From Halopseudomonas laoshanensis (lineage in GTDB: Bacteria; Pseudomonadota; Gammaproteobacteria; Pseudomonadales; Pseudomonadaceae), in the NCBI RefSeq assembly GCF_008365385.1, contig NZ_QOVF01000003.1, positions 372,001 to 436,000 of the forward strand: a DNA stretch of 64,000 nt. Direction: 5' to 3'. Each line of letters opens with the position of its first letter. The stretch's first letter is position 1. Below the pieces are notes generated by a model. That model saw nothing but the letters and a program-made list of their open reading frames with translations, was not told the origin of the DNA and did no database searches. Shown here piece after piece: positions 34,199-43,518 of the stretch. A program made the translations under genes and the position numbers.

Positions 34199-35970
34199 AA
34201 TTGCGCAGCCGGTTGTTCCTCAGCAGTAGCGCGCTGCTGACGGTCGCGGTAGTCGGCTTGCTGTTGGGATTGTTCAGTGTGCTGCATCTGACCAAGACGC
34301 AGAACACCGCGATGACGCGGAATCTGAGCATCATCCAGGCAACCCTCGGGCTCAGCCATGAACTGAGTCGCCAGGTGACGCTGCTGCTGGCTGAAGACCT
34401 GGATCGCGGTGCATTGGCGGCTTCCGATGCGCACTTCCGTAATTGGCTCGACACCGCCGCGTCCAGCGCGATGAACGAGGCTGATGTACAGGCCACCGAG
34501 GAAATCCGGCATGCCTACGCGACCTACAGCCTGCTGATCAGCGAGCCGTTCACCGTACGCCGCGAGCTGCTGCGCAACGACGAGTTTGGCCGGGCGGTGG
34601 ATGCCATGCGTGACCGCATCAGCGCCGTGCAGATGCGCTACGTGACCCAGGTGGAAGCGGCCGAAGACAGCTCCCGCGAACGAGCCCGGCTGGTTGCCGG
34701 GCTGATGGGTTTGATCGCTGTGGCGGTATTGCTGATCGGCCTGATTACCGCCAACAGCATCGCCCAGCGCTTTGGTCGGCCAATTGAGTCATTGGCCAGG
34801 GCCGCTGACCGCATCGGTAAAGGCGATTTCAAGGTGGTGCTGCCTATTTCGCCGATCGCCGAAATGTCGACCCTGGCCAAGCGTTTCGGACTTATGGCCG
34901 CATCGCTGGAAGAATTTCGCAATAGCGACATCGCCGCGCTACAGGCCGAGCAGAAACGCTTGCAGGCAGTGCTGGACAGTATCGACGACGGCCTGCTGAT
35001 CTTCGATTGCGCGGCGCGTATCGAGCATATCAACCCGGTAGCACAGCGCCAGTTGGGTTGTGATGAGCGTCACCTGGGTCAGCATCTGGGTGAGGTGCTG
35101 GGTTTGCCGGAGCTGGATGAGCAACTGCACAAGCTGCTCAAGGATGATTATCAGGAGCACGGCGAGCAGGATCTACAGATCGAGGCTGACGGTGAAACCC
35201 GCATGCTCAGCTACAGCCTGTCGTCGGTTATCCATAATGAAGGGCATTTCGTCTGCGCGGTGATGGTGCTGCGCGACGTAACCGAGCAACGTGCATTCGA
35301 GCGCGTGCGCAGTGAATTCGTACTGCGCGCCTCCCACGAGTTACGCACGCCGGTAGCCGGCATGCATATGGCCTTCGCGCTGCTGCAAGAAGGGGCCAAT
35401 GCGCAGCCCGGCAGCCGCGAATCGGATCTGATGAACACCGTGGACGAGGAAATGCGTCGTCTGGTGCGGCTGATCAACGATCTGCTGAATTTCTCGCGTT
35501 ATCAGAATGGACTGCAGAAGATCGATCCGGCCCCTTGTGATCTGGAGCCGTTGCTGATCAATACCCAGCAGCGCTTTACCGGTCAGGCGGGCGAGCGAGA
35601 TATCTCCATCACCATCGAAACCGAAGGCGAGCTACCCAAGGTCGAGCTGGACCGGTTGCAGATTGAGCGCGTGCTGGACAACCTGATCGGCAACGCCCTG
35701 CGCCACACGGACAGCGGTGGCCAGATAGTGCTGCGTGCGCGGCGCAAGTCGGAGCGGGTGATTATCGGCGTTGAAGACAACGGCGAGGGTATTCCCTACA
35801 GCCAGCAGGCCCGGGTTTTTGAACCCTTTGTACAGGTCGGCGGCAAGAAAGGCGGGGCTGGGCTGGGGTTGGCACTATGCAAGGAGATCGTGCAATTGCA
35901 TGGCGGTTACATGGGCCTACTGTCCAAACCCGGTCAGGGCGCGCATTTTTATCTGGCCCTGCCGTTGTGA
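34195..35970 (+). CDS. kinB: sensor histidine kinase/phosphatase KinB
   Basis: A 591-residue membrane kinase, partner of AlgB. TM1 about 7-30, periplasmic sensor about 31-163, TM2 about 165-190, HAMP about 190-240, PAS about 255-365, HisKA with His381 in RASHELRTPVAGM, and ATPase motifs VLDNLIGNALRHTDSGG and EDNGEGIPYSQQ. The N-terminus (MKLRSRLFLSSSALLTV) resembles P. aeruginosa KinB. In that species KinB mainly acts as an AlgB phosphatase. The overlap with algB implies coupled translation. Confidence 0.93.
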   Translation: MKLRSRLFLSSSALLTVAVVGLLLGLFSVLHLTKTQNTAMTRNLSIIQATLGLSHELSRQVTLLLAEDLDRGALAASDAHFRNWLDTAASSAMNEADVQATEEIRHAYATYSLLISEPFTVRRELLRNDEFGRAVDAMRDRISAVQMRYVTQVEAAEDSSRERARLVAGLMGLIAVAVLLIGLITANSIAQRFGRPIESLARAADRIGKGDFKVVLPISPIAEMSTLAKRFGLMAASLEEFRNSDIAALQAEQKRLQAVLDSIDDGLLIFDCAARIEHINPVAQRQLGCDERHLGQHLGEVLGLPELDEQLHKLLKDDYQEHGEQDLQIEADGETRMLSYSLSSVIHNEGHFVCAVMVLRDVTEQRAFERVRSEFVLRASHELRTPVAGMHMAFALLQEGANAQPGSRESDLMNTVDEEMRRLVRLINDLLNFSRYQNGLQKIDPAPCDLEPLLINTQQRFTGQAGERDISITIETEGELPKVELDRLQIERVLDNLIGNALRHTDSGGQIVLRARRKSERVIIGVEDNGEGIPYSQQARVFEPFVQVGGKKGGAGLGLALCKEIVQLHGGYMGLLSKPGQGAHFYLALPL

Positions 35971-35993
35971 CGCGTCTGGTAACAGAGCGCTGC

Positions 35994-36021
35994 GAACCGC
36001 AACGCGGTATTGTAGGTCTGA
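35994..36021 (+). promoter_or_regulatory. AlgU/RpoE-like promoter of the DUF4136 lipoprotein gene
   Basis: GAACCG (35994-35999) and TCTGA (36017-36021) are separated by 17 bases, matching the extracytoplasmic sigma factor pattern GAACTT-N16/17-TCTGA with an exact -10. It would start transcription near 36028, about 80 bases before the lipoprotein gene. Assigned by eye. Confidence 0.6.
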
Positions 36022-36108
36022 TGCCGTAGTACTGTATTTGCAAGGGCGTGCGCACACAGGCGTGTTTGCAAAGCAATGTTCCCTATCGGCCTATGGCGGG
36101 TGATTCTA

Positions 36109-36702
36109 ATGTTTGCTTCTCGACTGCACTCCACAACCAAATCTCTCACGCTCGGGGTCGCTGTGTTGCTGCTGGCAGCCTGTCAGGCAGCGCCAATCCA
36201 GCGCGATTTCGACACCAACCGTGATTTCACCCAGTACCGGGACTGGAGTTGGGCAGAAGAGGCGGTGAGTTACACGCCGGCCAGCGACCCGCGTATCCAG
36301 AGCGATCTGACTACCCAGCGTATCCGCGATGCGGTCAGCGGCCAGTTGGATGTCCGTGGCCTGCGCCCGGTTCAGCCCGGCCAAGAGCCAGATCTGCAGG
36401 TCAAGGTCTATGTGATCAGCGAGATGCGCGAAGATAACGTCACTACCAGTTATGGCGGCTCCTTTGGTACTTACTGGGGCGGTTGGGGTGGTGGCTGGGG
36501 CGGTGGTCCCGGTTATGCTGAAACGCGCTCGGTGGACTACCAGGTCTTAACCCTGCAAATCGATCTGCTCGACGATGGTCAACTGGTGTGGCGCGGCAGT
36601 GACGAGCAACAGTTGCGCAGCACTCCCCTGACACCAGCAGAGCGTTCGCAGCAGATTCAGGAAATGGTCACCAAGATTCTGGGCGGTTTCCCACCCTACT
36701 GA
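36109..36702 (+). CDS. DUF4136 lipoprotein
   Basis: A 197-residue lipoprotein: basic N-terminus, hydrophobic stretch and lipobox LLAAC, then a DUF4136 domain (YRDWSWAEE, DLTTQRIRDAVSGQLDVRGLRPV, DLQVKVYVI). A glycine/tryptophan-rich loop (WGGWGGGWGGG, about residues 125-137) is characteristic of the group. A start at 36076 is also open, but 36109 gives a proper lipoprotein signal. Function unknown; probably envelope-located. The upstream AlgU-like promoter points to envelope-stress induction. Confidence 0.85.
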   Translation: MFASRLHSTTKSLTLGVAVLLLAACQAAPIQRDFDTNRDFTQYRDWSWAEEAVSYTPASDPRIQSDLTTQRIRDAVSGQLDVRGLRPVQPGQEPDLQVKVYVISEMREDNVTTSYGGSFGTYWGGWGGGWGGGPGYAETRSVDYQVLTLQIDLLDDGQLVWRGSDEQQLRSTPLTPAERSQQIQEMVTKILGGFPPY

Positions 36703-36723
36703 GGCTGATTGATGCTGGCTCTC

Positions 36724-38220
36724 TCAACGGCCCTTGAGGGAGCCGAGCACGCCGCGCAGAATTTGCCGGCCCAACTGGGTGCCGAATGCTCTGGCCGCAC
36801 TACGGCCCAGGGAGCTGGCCATATCGGTCCAGGTTGAGGTTGCTCTGGCAGCCGGTTTACGCGCTTTGGACGCGGCTCGCGCCTGTTCCTGAGGGCGGGT
36901 CTTTGCGGTTTCCTCCGATAGCGCCTTTTCTGCCTGAGCCTGCAGAATCTCGTAGGCCGACTCACGATCCAGCTCTCGGTCGTAGACGCCCGCCAGCACT
37001 GAAGTGCTGATGATCTCGCTACGTTCCTGATCGCTGATGGGGCCCATCTGGCTTACCGGCGGCCGTATCAGCACGCGCTGCACCGGGGTGGGAACGCCTT
37101 TTTCGTCCAGCAGGGAAACCAGCGCTTCGCCGACCGCGAGTTCGGTGATGGCCTGCTCGGTGTTCAGCTCGGGATTGCTGCGGAAGGTCTGCGCGGCGCT
37201 GCGTACCGCCTTCTGGTCCCTGGGGGTAAAGGCTCGGAGTGCGTGCTGCACGCGGTTGCCGAGCTGGCCGAGGATGGACTCTGGCACATCCAGTGGACTC
37301 TGAGTAACAAAATAAACACCCACGCCCTTGGAGCGGATCAGCCGCACAACCTGCTCGATCCTGTCCACCAGGCTTTTTGGCGTATCGGCGAACAGCAGGT
37401 GAGCTTCGTCGAAGAACAGCACGAAGCGGGGTTTGTCCGCATCGCCGACCTCCGGCAGTTGCTCGAACAATTCGGAAAGCAACCACAGCAGAATGCTCGA
37501 GTAGGCCAGTGGGCTGTCCCGGTACAGCCGCGCTGCGTGCAGAATATTGACGACGCCGCGGCCCTGAGCATCGGTTTGCAGGAAGTCCTCCAGGGTCACC
37601 GCTGGCTCGCCGAACAGCTTCTCGCCACCCTGATTGTCGAGGTTCAGCAGCGCGCGCTGGATGGCGCCGATGCTGGCGGCGGACACGTTGCCATAGCGCG
37701 GCCCAATCTCGGCGCGTTGCTCGTTGATATGCGTGAGCATGGCGCGCAGGTCCTTGAGATCCAGCAGCAGCCACCCGTTATCGTCGGCCACCCGAAACAG
37801 GATCTGCAGTACGCCACTCTGGGTCTCGTTCAGATTCAATAGCCGTGCCAGCATCACCGGTCCGAAGTCGCTGATGGTCAACCGCAGGGGGTGGCCATGC
37901 TCGCCGTGAACGTCCCAGAAAACGGTGGGTGCGCCCAGCGCACTAAGGGGCCCCAGACCGACCTTGTCCGCGCGCTGCTGAAGCTTGTCGCTGAGCACGC
38001 CTGGCTTGGCAATACCGGAGAAGTCGCCTTTGATATCCGGCACCAGAACCGGCACACCCAGATCGGAAAAGGCCTGCGCCATGATTTGCAGCGTAATGGT
38101 CTTGCCGGTGCCGGTAGCGCCGGCCACCAGGCCGTGGCGGTTGGCCATGCGCGCCATCAGGCTCACCGAGCCGTGGGCGTTGCCGCCGATTAACAGGGTC
38201 TGGGAATGGCCGTCAGGCAT
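36724..38220 (-). CDS. DUF853 HerA-like ATPase
   Basis: A 498-residue P-loop ATPase of the DUF853/HerA-like helicase group. Walker A is GATGTGKT (about residue 34), followed by VPDIKGDFSGIAKPG; Walker B is FVLFFDEAHLLF (about 262) and GVGVYFVTQSPLDVP (about 300) fits sensor motifs. The C-terminal 90 residues are Ala/Arg-rich and low-complexity before a TQLGRQILRGVLGSLKGR tail. Bacterial members are poorly characterised. It converges on the DUF4136 gene with a 21-base gap. Confidence 0.88.
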   Translation of the reverse strand: MPDGHSQTLLIGGNAHGSVSLMARMANRHGLVAGATGTGKTITLQIMAQAFSDLGVPVLVPDIKGDFSGIAKPGVLSDKLQQRADKVGLGPLSALGAPTVFWDVHGEHGHPLRLTISDFGPVMLARLLNLNETQSGVLQILFRVADDNGWLLLDLKDLRAMLTHINEQRAEIGPRYGNVSAASIGAIQRALLNLDNQGGEKLFGEPAVTLEDFLQTDAQGRGVVNILHAARLYRDSPLAYSSILLWLLSELFEQLPEVGDADKPRFVLFFDEAHLLFADTPKSLVDRIEQVVRLIRSKGVGVYFVTQSPLDVPESILGQLGNRVQHALRAFTPRDQKAVRSAAQTFRSNPELNTEQAITELAVGEALVSLLDEKGVPTPVQRVLIRPPVSQMGPISDQERSEIISTSVLAGVYDRELDRESAYEILQAQAEKALSEETAKTRPQEQARAASKARKPAARATSTWTDMASSLGRSAARAFGTQLGRQILRGVLGSLKGR

Positions 38221-38334
38221 GGGTATAGCTCCTGGGTAAGGTTACGCAGGGCCCAGTTTAGACTGTTTTATCCGTGCCGGGAGTGGCCAGCGGCCGGGAA
38301 CGGCTTGCGCCGCCCCGGCAGTGCTCGGAATGGC

Positions 38335-38898
38335 TTAAAAGTTGGCCGGCGTGGTCGCGCTGATCAGCAGGCAGGGTACGTCAAAGGGATTACGAAAGCG
38401 GTGCGGCTGATTGCTGTCGAAGTAGTAACTGTCGCCCGTATCCAGTACGAACACTTCGTTGCCAACGGTCACTTCGAGCTGACCACTGACCACAGTGCCG
38501 GCTTCTTCGCCGTCATGATTGAGCATGTCCGGGCCGGTATCGGAGCCGGGTGGATAGGTTTCGTTGAGGAAGGAGAACGCGCGGTTGGCGTGGCCCTTGC
38601 CGACCAGTTTCATGGTCACCTCGCCGGCGCCGATATCCAGCAGTTCTTCGGCACGGTAGACGACCTTGCGTGGGTTGTCGTCTTCGACTTCAAGTGAGAA
38701 GAAATCCACCAGCGACATCGGGATGCCAGCCAGCACCTTTTTTAACGAGCTTACCGAAGGGCTGACGCTGTTTTTCTCGATCATGGAAATAGTGCTGTTG
38801 GTCACGCCTGCTCGTTTGGCCAGTTCACGTTGGGACAGGCCCTTGAGCTTTCTTATGGTTTTGAGTCGGGCACCCACGTCCAATATCGATTCCTCCAA
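38335..38898 (-). CDS. pauR: XRE-cupin transcriptional regulator, PauR-like
   Basis: A 187-residue regulator: helix-turn-helix at about 10-65 (GLSQRELAKRAGVTNSTISMIEK) and a cupin domain at about 110-180 (GEEAGTVVSGQLEVTVGNE, SYYFDSNQPHRFRNP). This is the PuuR/PauR group that represses polyamine catabolic genes. In PAO1, pauR (PA5301) lies next to dadX (PA5302), and here dadX is two genes away, which supports the symbol. It diverges from the GNAT-nitrilase gene and may control it. Confidence 0.82.
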   Translation of the reverse strand: MEESILDVGARLKTIRKLKGLSQRELAKRAGVTNSTISMIEKNSVSPSVSSLKKVLAGIPMSLVDFFSLEVEDDNPRKVVYRAEELLDIGAGEVTMKLVGKGHANRAFSFLNETYPPGSDTGPDMLNHDGEEAGTVVSGQLEVTVGNEVFVLDTGDSYYFDSNQPHRFRNPFDVPCLLISATTPANF

Positions 38899-39037
38899 GC
38901 AGCTCAGCGGGTAATGGCCAGAATGATTGCATGACTGTTCAGAATTTACAACGCATCAACGGGGATGCTTGAACACCTGTTAACATACGCGGTCATATGG
39001 CCGATTGTTTGCCATGATAGAAAATGAGGATTGCCGA

Positions 39038-40579
39038 ATGGATCTGGAAGACCTGCACCTTACCCTGCGCACACTGCAACCCAGTGATTACCCGCAGCTC
39101 AAGGTGCTGATGGACAAGGTATATGACGATATTGGCGGTGCCTGGCCAAAAAAGACCATTTCGCGACTGATCAGCGATTTTCCTGACGGCCAACTGGCGT
39201 TGGTGGATGCCGACAAACTGATCGGCGTGGCACTGAGCGTGATGGTCGATTACGACGTGTTTTCCGACCCGCATCGGTACCAGGATCTGATCGGCACCAC
39301 CGAGATTATCCCGAACAAGGCCGATGGCGACGCCATCTACGGTCTGGATGTACTGATCGATCCCGAGTATCGCGGTCACCGCCTTGGCCGCCGGCTGTAT
39401 GAGGCGCGCAAGGAATTGTGCCGCTCGCGGAATTTGCAGGCGATTCTGGCCGGTGGTCGCATTCCCGGTTATCACCTGCATGCCGATGAGATGAAGCCGA
39501 GCGAATACATCGAGGCGGTGGATCGCAAGGAAGTACATGACCCGATCCTGTCATTCCAGCTGTCCAATGACTTTCAGGTCAAGCGACTGCTGCGCCGCTA
39601 CCTGCCCGAAGACAAGAAGTCCATGGGCTATGCCACGCTGCTTGAGTGGAACAACATTCTCTACGAAGCGCATGAATCGCTGCTGCAGATCAACCGTACT
39701 CAGGTGCGTGTAGGTGCTGTGCAGTGGCAGATGCGGCGTTTTGCGTCAGTCGAAGCGGTATTGGAACAGGTAGAGTATTACGTTGATGCGCTGTCGGATT
39801 ACGGCAGTGATTTTGCAGTGTTCCCCGAGCTGTTCAATGCGCCTTTGATGGGCTTGCGTGACCAGACCGATGATGTCGAAGCGATTCGTTTCCTGAGCAG
39901 CTTTACCGAGCGTTTCCGTTCGGAGATGTTGCGCATGGCGGTCAGTTACAACATCAACATCATTGCCGGTTCCATGGTGGAGGAAGGCAAGGACGGACGA
40001 CTGTACAACGTTGCCTATCTGCTGCGCCGCGATGGCTCCGAAGAGCGTCAGGCCAAGCTGCATATCACGCCGCAGGAGCGTCGCGACTGGATTATCCAGG
40101 GTGGTGACGATCTGCAGGTGTTCGATACCGATGCCGGCCGTGTTGGTATTCTGATCTGTTACGACGTTGAATTCCCGGAGCTGGGACGGCTGCTGGCCGA
40201 TCAGGATATGGATCTGCTGTTCGTACCCTTCTGGACCGACACCAAGAACGGCTATCTGCGCGTGCGCCATTGCGCCCATGCCCGGGCCATCGAGAACGAA
40301 TGCTACGTGGTGCTCTGTGGCAGCGTCGGCAACGTGCCATCTATCGAGAACCTGGGGATTCAGTATGCTCAGTCGGCGGTATTCTCGCCGTCGGACTTCC
40401 CGTTCCCGCACGACGCGGTGCTCAACGAAACCACGCCAAATACCGAGATGATTTTCTTCTCCGACCTGGACTACAACCGCTTGAAGCTGGTGCGCAACGA
40501 AGGTTCGGTGACCAATCTCAAGGACCGTCGCAACGACCTGTTCACGCTCAAGTGGAAAAAGAAGAAGTCGAAGAAATAA
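39038..40579 (+). CDS. bifunctional GNAT acetyltransferase / carbon-nitrogen hydrolase
   Basis: A 513-residue fusion. Residues about 10-150 are a GNAT domain with the acetyl-CoA loop DPEYRGHRLGRRLYEARK; residues about 222-485 are a nitrilase-superfamily amidase with the triad Glu264 (VFPELFNAP), Lys340 (KLHITP) and Cys374 (LICYDVEFPE). The tail is very basic (WKKKKSKK). The ATG at 39038 follows AGGA; in-frame ATG 39014 and TTG 39005 are alternatives. It is divergent from the PauR-like regulator, so a polyamine or amino-acid amide substrate is plausible but unproven. Its last 32 bases overlap dadX on the other strand. Confidence 0.88.
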   Translation: MDLEDLHLTLRTLQPSDYPQLKVLMDKVYDDIGGAWPKKTISRLISDFPDGQLALVDADKLIGVALSVMVDYDVFSDPHRYQDLIGTTEIIPNKADGDAIYGLDVLIDPEYRGHRLGRRLYEARKELCRSRNLQAILAGGRIPGYHLHADEMKPSEYIEAVDRKEVHDPILSFQLSNDFQVKRLLRRYLPEDKKSMGYATLLEWNNILYEAHESLLQINRTQVRVGAVQWQMRRFASVEAVLEQVEYYVDALSDYGSDFAVFPELFNAPLMGLRDQTDDVEAIRFLSSFTERFRSEMLRMAVSYNINIIAGSMVEEGKDGRLYNVAYLLRRDGSEERQAKLHITPQERRDWIIQGGDDLQVFDTDAGRVGILICYDVEFPELGRLLADQDMDLLFVPFWTDTKNGYLRVRHCAHARAIENECYVVLCGSVGNVPSIENLGIQYAQSAVFSPSDFPFPHDAVLNETTPNTEMIFFSDLDYNRLKLVRNEGSVTNLKDRRNDLFTLKWKKKKSKK

Positions 40580-41639
40580 AGCGACGCGGCACGCGATTGA
40601 GATTGCAGAACAGTTGGTAGGCAATGGTGCCGGCGTGGCTGGCAACTTCGCTGGCATTCAAGCCCTCGCCCCACAGGCGCACGTTGCTGCCCAGGCCGGA
40701 TTGCGGCAGGTCGGTCAAATCCAGGGTGAGCATGTCCATCGATACCCGGCCGATTATCTGGCTGCGCTGGCCGTCGACCAGTACCGGCGTGCCGTCTGTA
40801 GCGTGGCGCGGGTAGCCGTCGGCATAGCCCATGGCAACCACGCCAACCCGGGTGGGTCGTTGGGTGATGAAGCGTGAACCATAACCAATCGGCTCGCCGG
40901 CGGGCAATTCGCGCACGGCGATAACCTTGGATTGCAGCTGCATGACCGGTTTGAGCCGGGCAGCATGTTCCTGTTCGAACTCAAAGGGTGTCGCGCCATA
41001 GAGCATGATGCCCGGCCGCAGCCAATCGCCGTGGGCTTGTGGCCAGGCCAGCACGCCCGGCGAATTGCACAGGCTGGTTGGGCCCTTCAGATCCCGGGTC
41101 ACGCGCTGGAAGGTGGCCAGCTGTTCTTCGGTGCGGCCGGTTTCAGGTTCATCCGCGCGGGAAAAATGCGTCATGCTGGCTAGGCTGGCAACGTTCTGGC
41201 TGCGCTCCAGTTGCTGCCAGAGGCCGGCATATTCCGCGGGAGAAAAGCCCACGCGGTGCATGCCGCTATCCAGTTTCAGCCAGATATGCAGCGGCGTGCC
41301 GAGCTGAGCAGCCAGCAGTTCCTGCACCTGGCCGTGGTGGTGCACTACGCTCCAGAGTTGGTGCTCGACGATCAGCGGCAATTCGCTGGCTTCGAACCAG
41401 CCTTCCAGCAGCAGAATCGGCTGTCGAATCCCGGCGGCGCGCAGCTGCAGTGCTTCTTCGATACAGGCGACGGCAAAGGCATCGGCGTCATCAGCCAGGG
41501 CCTGGGCACATTCCACCGCGCCATGGCCATAGGCATTGGCCTTGACCACGGCAAAGGCGCGGCTTTTGCTTAGGCTTTTGGCAAACCGATAGTTGTGGCG
41601 CAGGGCGTCGAGATCGATCAGGGCGTGGGCTGGGCGCAT
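40548..41639 (-). CDS. dadX: catabolic alanine racemase DadX
   Basis: A 363-residue PLP-dependent alanine racemase. Lys33 in VVKANAYGHG holds the cofactor; LDSGMHRVGF (about residue 130), the catalytic tyrosine region IGYGSRF (about 258) and GRVSMDML (about 307) are present. It interconverts L- and D-alanine for oxidation by DadA. The C-terminal tail (FISSTSSFST) is read from the reverse complement of the neighbouring nitrilase tail. A terminator hairpin lies 14 bases before the ATG. The position beside dadA/dadR supports DadX over Alr. Confidence 0.93.
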   Translation of the reverse strand: MRPAHALIDLDALRHNYRFAKSLSKSRAFAVVKANAYGHGAVECAQALADDADAFAVACIEEALQLRAAGIRQPILLLEGWFEASELPLIVEHQLWSVVHHHGQVQELLAAQLGTPLHIWLKLDSGMHRVGFSPAEYAGLWQQLERSQNVASLASMTHFSRADEPETGRTEEQLATFQRVTRDLKGPTSLCNSPGVLAWPQAHGDWLRPGIMLYGATPFEFEQEHAARLKPVMQLQSKVIAVRELPAGEPIGYGSRFITQRPTRVGVVAMGYADGYPRHATDGTPVLVDGQRSQIIGRVSMDMLTLDLTDLPQSGLGSNVRLWGEGLNASEVASHAGTIAYQLFCNLNRVPRRFISSTSSFST

Positions 41640-41652
41640 GCTGGCTTCTTGT

Positions 41653-41678
41653 AAAAAATACGGGGCTGGACAGCCCCG
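41653..41678 (-). terminator. rho-independent terminator/attenuator between ridA and dadX
   Basis: On the minus strand an 8-bp GC-rich stem (41661-41668 with 41671-41678, two-base loop) is followed by a T-rich run ending at 41653, only 14 bases before the dadX ATG. It would end a dadA-ridA transcript or reduce read-through into dadX. Confidence 0.85.
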
Positions 41679-41741
41679 CCAGGGCCTAGATTATCAGACC
41701 CGGATGCCGCACGGGAATCAGGGTCACCGAGAGGATGCCGT

Positions 41742-42098
41742 TCAGACCGCGGCGATCACCGACATCTCTACCAGAATTTCCGGCTCGCAGAGCAGCGCTT
41801 GCACGGTTGCGCGAGCGGGTGCAGTGCCTTCCGGCAGCCATTCATCCCAGACCCGATTCATTGCCTCGAAATCGGCATTGATGTCCTTCAGGTAGATGGT
41901 CACCGAGAGGATTTTCGTCTGGTCAGTGCCAGCCTCGGCCAGCAGTTTTTCGATGGCCTGCAGGGTGCTGCGGGTCTGCGTTTCCGCGTTCTTGTCCAGA
42001 TCATCATCGGCCGCCACCTGGCCTGCCAGATAGACGGTGTCCTGGTGGATAACGATCTGGCTCATGCGTTGATTAGTGTGCAAGCGCTGTACTGACAT
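41742..42098 (-). CDS. RidA-family reactive enamine/imine deaminase
   Basis: A 118-residue RidA/YjgF-family protein with [13 protein letters not shown] at the N-terminus, the central [19 protein letters not shown] and the ligand-site arginine segment [13 protein letters not shown]. Members hydrolyse reactive 2-aminoacrylate and imino acids released by amino-acid oxidation, a sensible partner for DadA. AAGGAG lies 10 bases before the ATG, inside dadA, and the start overlaps the dadA stop by 26 bases. The equivalent PAO1 gene is PA5303 by position. Confidence 0.9.
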   Translation of the reverse strand: MSVQRLHTNQRMSQIVIHQDTVYLAGQVAADDDLDKNAETQTRSTLQAIEKLLAEAGTDQTKILSVTIYLKDINADFEAMNRVWDEWLPEGTAPARATVQALLCEPEILVEMSVIAAV

Positions 42099-43371
42099 GC
42101 CGGCGAATCTCCTTGTGAGTGGTGTAACGGTCCAGGCCCAGGCCCTCGGTGCGAATGGCCGGGGTACGGCCGCCGATCAGATCGGCCAGCAGTTGGCTTG
42201 AACCGCAGGACATGGTCCAGCCGAGTGTGCCGTGGCCGGTGTTCAGGAACAGGTTACGCAACGGGCTGGCTCCAATAATCGGCGTGCCGTCCGGAGTCAT
42301 CGGCCGGAAACCGGTCCAGAAACTCGCCTCCTGCAACTGTCCGCCCTGGGGAAACAGGTCGCTGACCACCATCTCCAGTGTAGCGCGGCGTTTGGCCCGC
42401 AGGCTGCTGTCGAATCCGCTCAGTTCGGCCATGCCGCCAACCCGGATGCGATCGGCAAAGCGCGTCATGGCCACCTTGTAGGTTTCATCCATCACCGTGG
42501 ACACCGGCGCCATGGCATCGTTGGCCACCGGAAGGGTCAGCGAGTAGCCCTTGACCGGGTAAATCGGCGCCTCGATGCCCAGGGGGCGCAGCAGTTGCGG
42601 CGAGTAGCTGCCCAACGCCAGAACGTAACTATCGGCCTGCAGCACCTGATCATCGGCGAGTACACCGGTAATGCGATCGCCGTCGGTAAGCAGTTCCTGG
42701 ATATTCAGGTTATAGCGGAATACCACGCCCTGCTCCGCACACTTGGCCGCCAGGCTGGTGGTAAACAGATGGCAGTCTCCGGTCTCATCATTCGGGAGCC
42801 GCAAACCGCCGACGATCTTCTCGGCGCTGGGCGCCAGGCCCGGTTCGTAATTGACGCAACCGGCGCGGTCGAGCAGTTGATAAGGTACGCCGCAACTCTC
42901 CAGCACGGCCATGTCCTGCGCGGCGGCGTCGAGTTGCTTCTGGGTGCGGAACAGCTGCAGGGTACCCTTTTCGCGGTGTTCGTACTCGACCCCGGCTTCC
43001 TCACGCAAACCCATCAGGCAGTCCCGGCTGTATTCGGCCAGGCGCATCATCCGCTCCTTGTTCACCGCATAGCGGGCCTGGGTACAGTTGCCGAGCATCT
43101 GCATCATCCAGCGATACTGGTGGGGATCGGCGGTAGGGGTGATGGCCAGGGGCGCATGCTGCGCAGCCATCCATTTCAGCGCCTTGACCGGTACGCCCGG
43201 CGCGGCCCAGGGCGCAGAGTAACCGGGGGAAATCATGCCGGCGTTGCCGAAGCTGGTTTCCAGGCCAGGGCCGGGCTGTCGGTCGATCACCGTGACCTGA
43301 TGCCCGGCCTTGGCCAGATACCAGGCGCTGGTCACACCAATAACGCCGCTGCCGAGAATCATTACGTGCAT
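42073..43371 (-). CDS. dadA: D-amino acid dehydrogenase DadA
   Basis: A 432-residue FAD-dependent D-amino acid dehydrogenase that oxidises D-alanine and other D-amino acids to oxoacids at the inner membrane. It has the Rossmann start [21 protein letters not shown], the [22 protein letters not shown] motif and the C-terminal [16 protein letters not shown] place the start at ATG 43371 with GGAG 8 bases upstream; a GTG three codons earlier is the alternative. It overlaps ridA and diverges from dadR. Confidence 0.95.
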   Translation of the reverse strand: MHVMILGSGVIGVTSAWYLAKAGHQVTVIDRQPGPGLETSFGNAGMISPGYSAPWAAPGVPVKALKWMAAQHAPLAITPTADPHQYRWMMQMLGNCTQARYAVNKERMMRLAEYSRDCLMGLREEAGVEYEHREKGTLQLFRTQKQLDAAAQDMAVLESCGVPYQLLDRAGCVNYEPGLAPSAEKIVGGLRLPNDETGDCHLFTTSLAAKCAEQGVVFRYNLNIQELLTDGDRITGVLADDQVLQADSYVLALGSYSPQLLRPLGIEAPIYPVKGYSLTLPVANDAMAPVSTVMDETYKVAMTRFADRIRVGGMAELSGFDSSLRAKRRATLEMVVSDLFPQGGQLQEASFWTGFRPMTPDGTPIIGASPLRNLFLNTGHGTLGWTMSCGSSQLLADLIGGRTPAIRTEGLGLDRYTTHKEIRRHVSTALAH

Positions 43372-43518
43372 GACCTTCACTCCGTCTCAAACCGAAAAGG
43401 CAATTTGCCCATGTGGGCGATATTGCTATTCTAAGAGCTGTTGAGCAGTGGCTTGGTTTGAAAAAAAGGTAAAGTGCAGTGATTTATTCTGAATTAATCC
43501 GACTGGAAGAGTTTTTTC

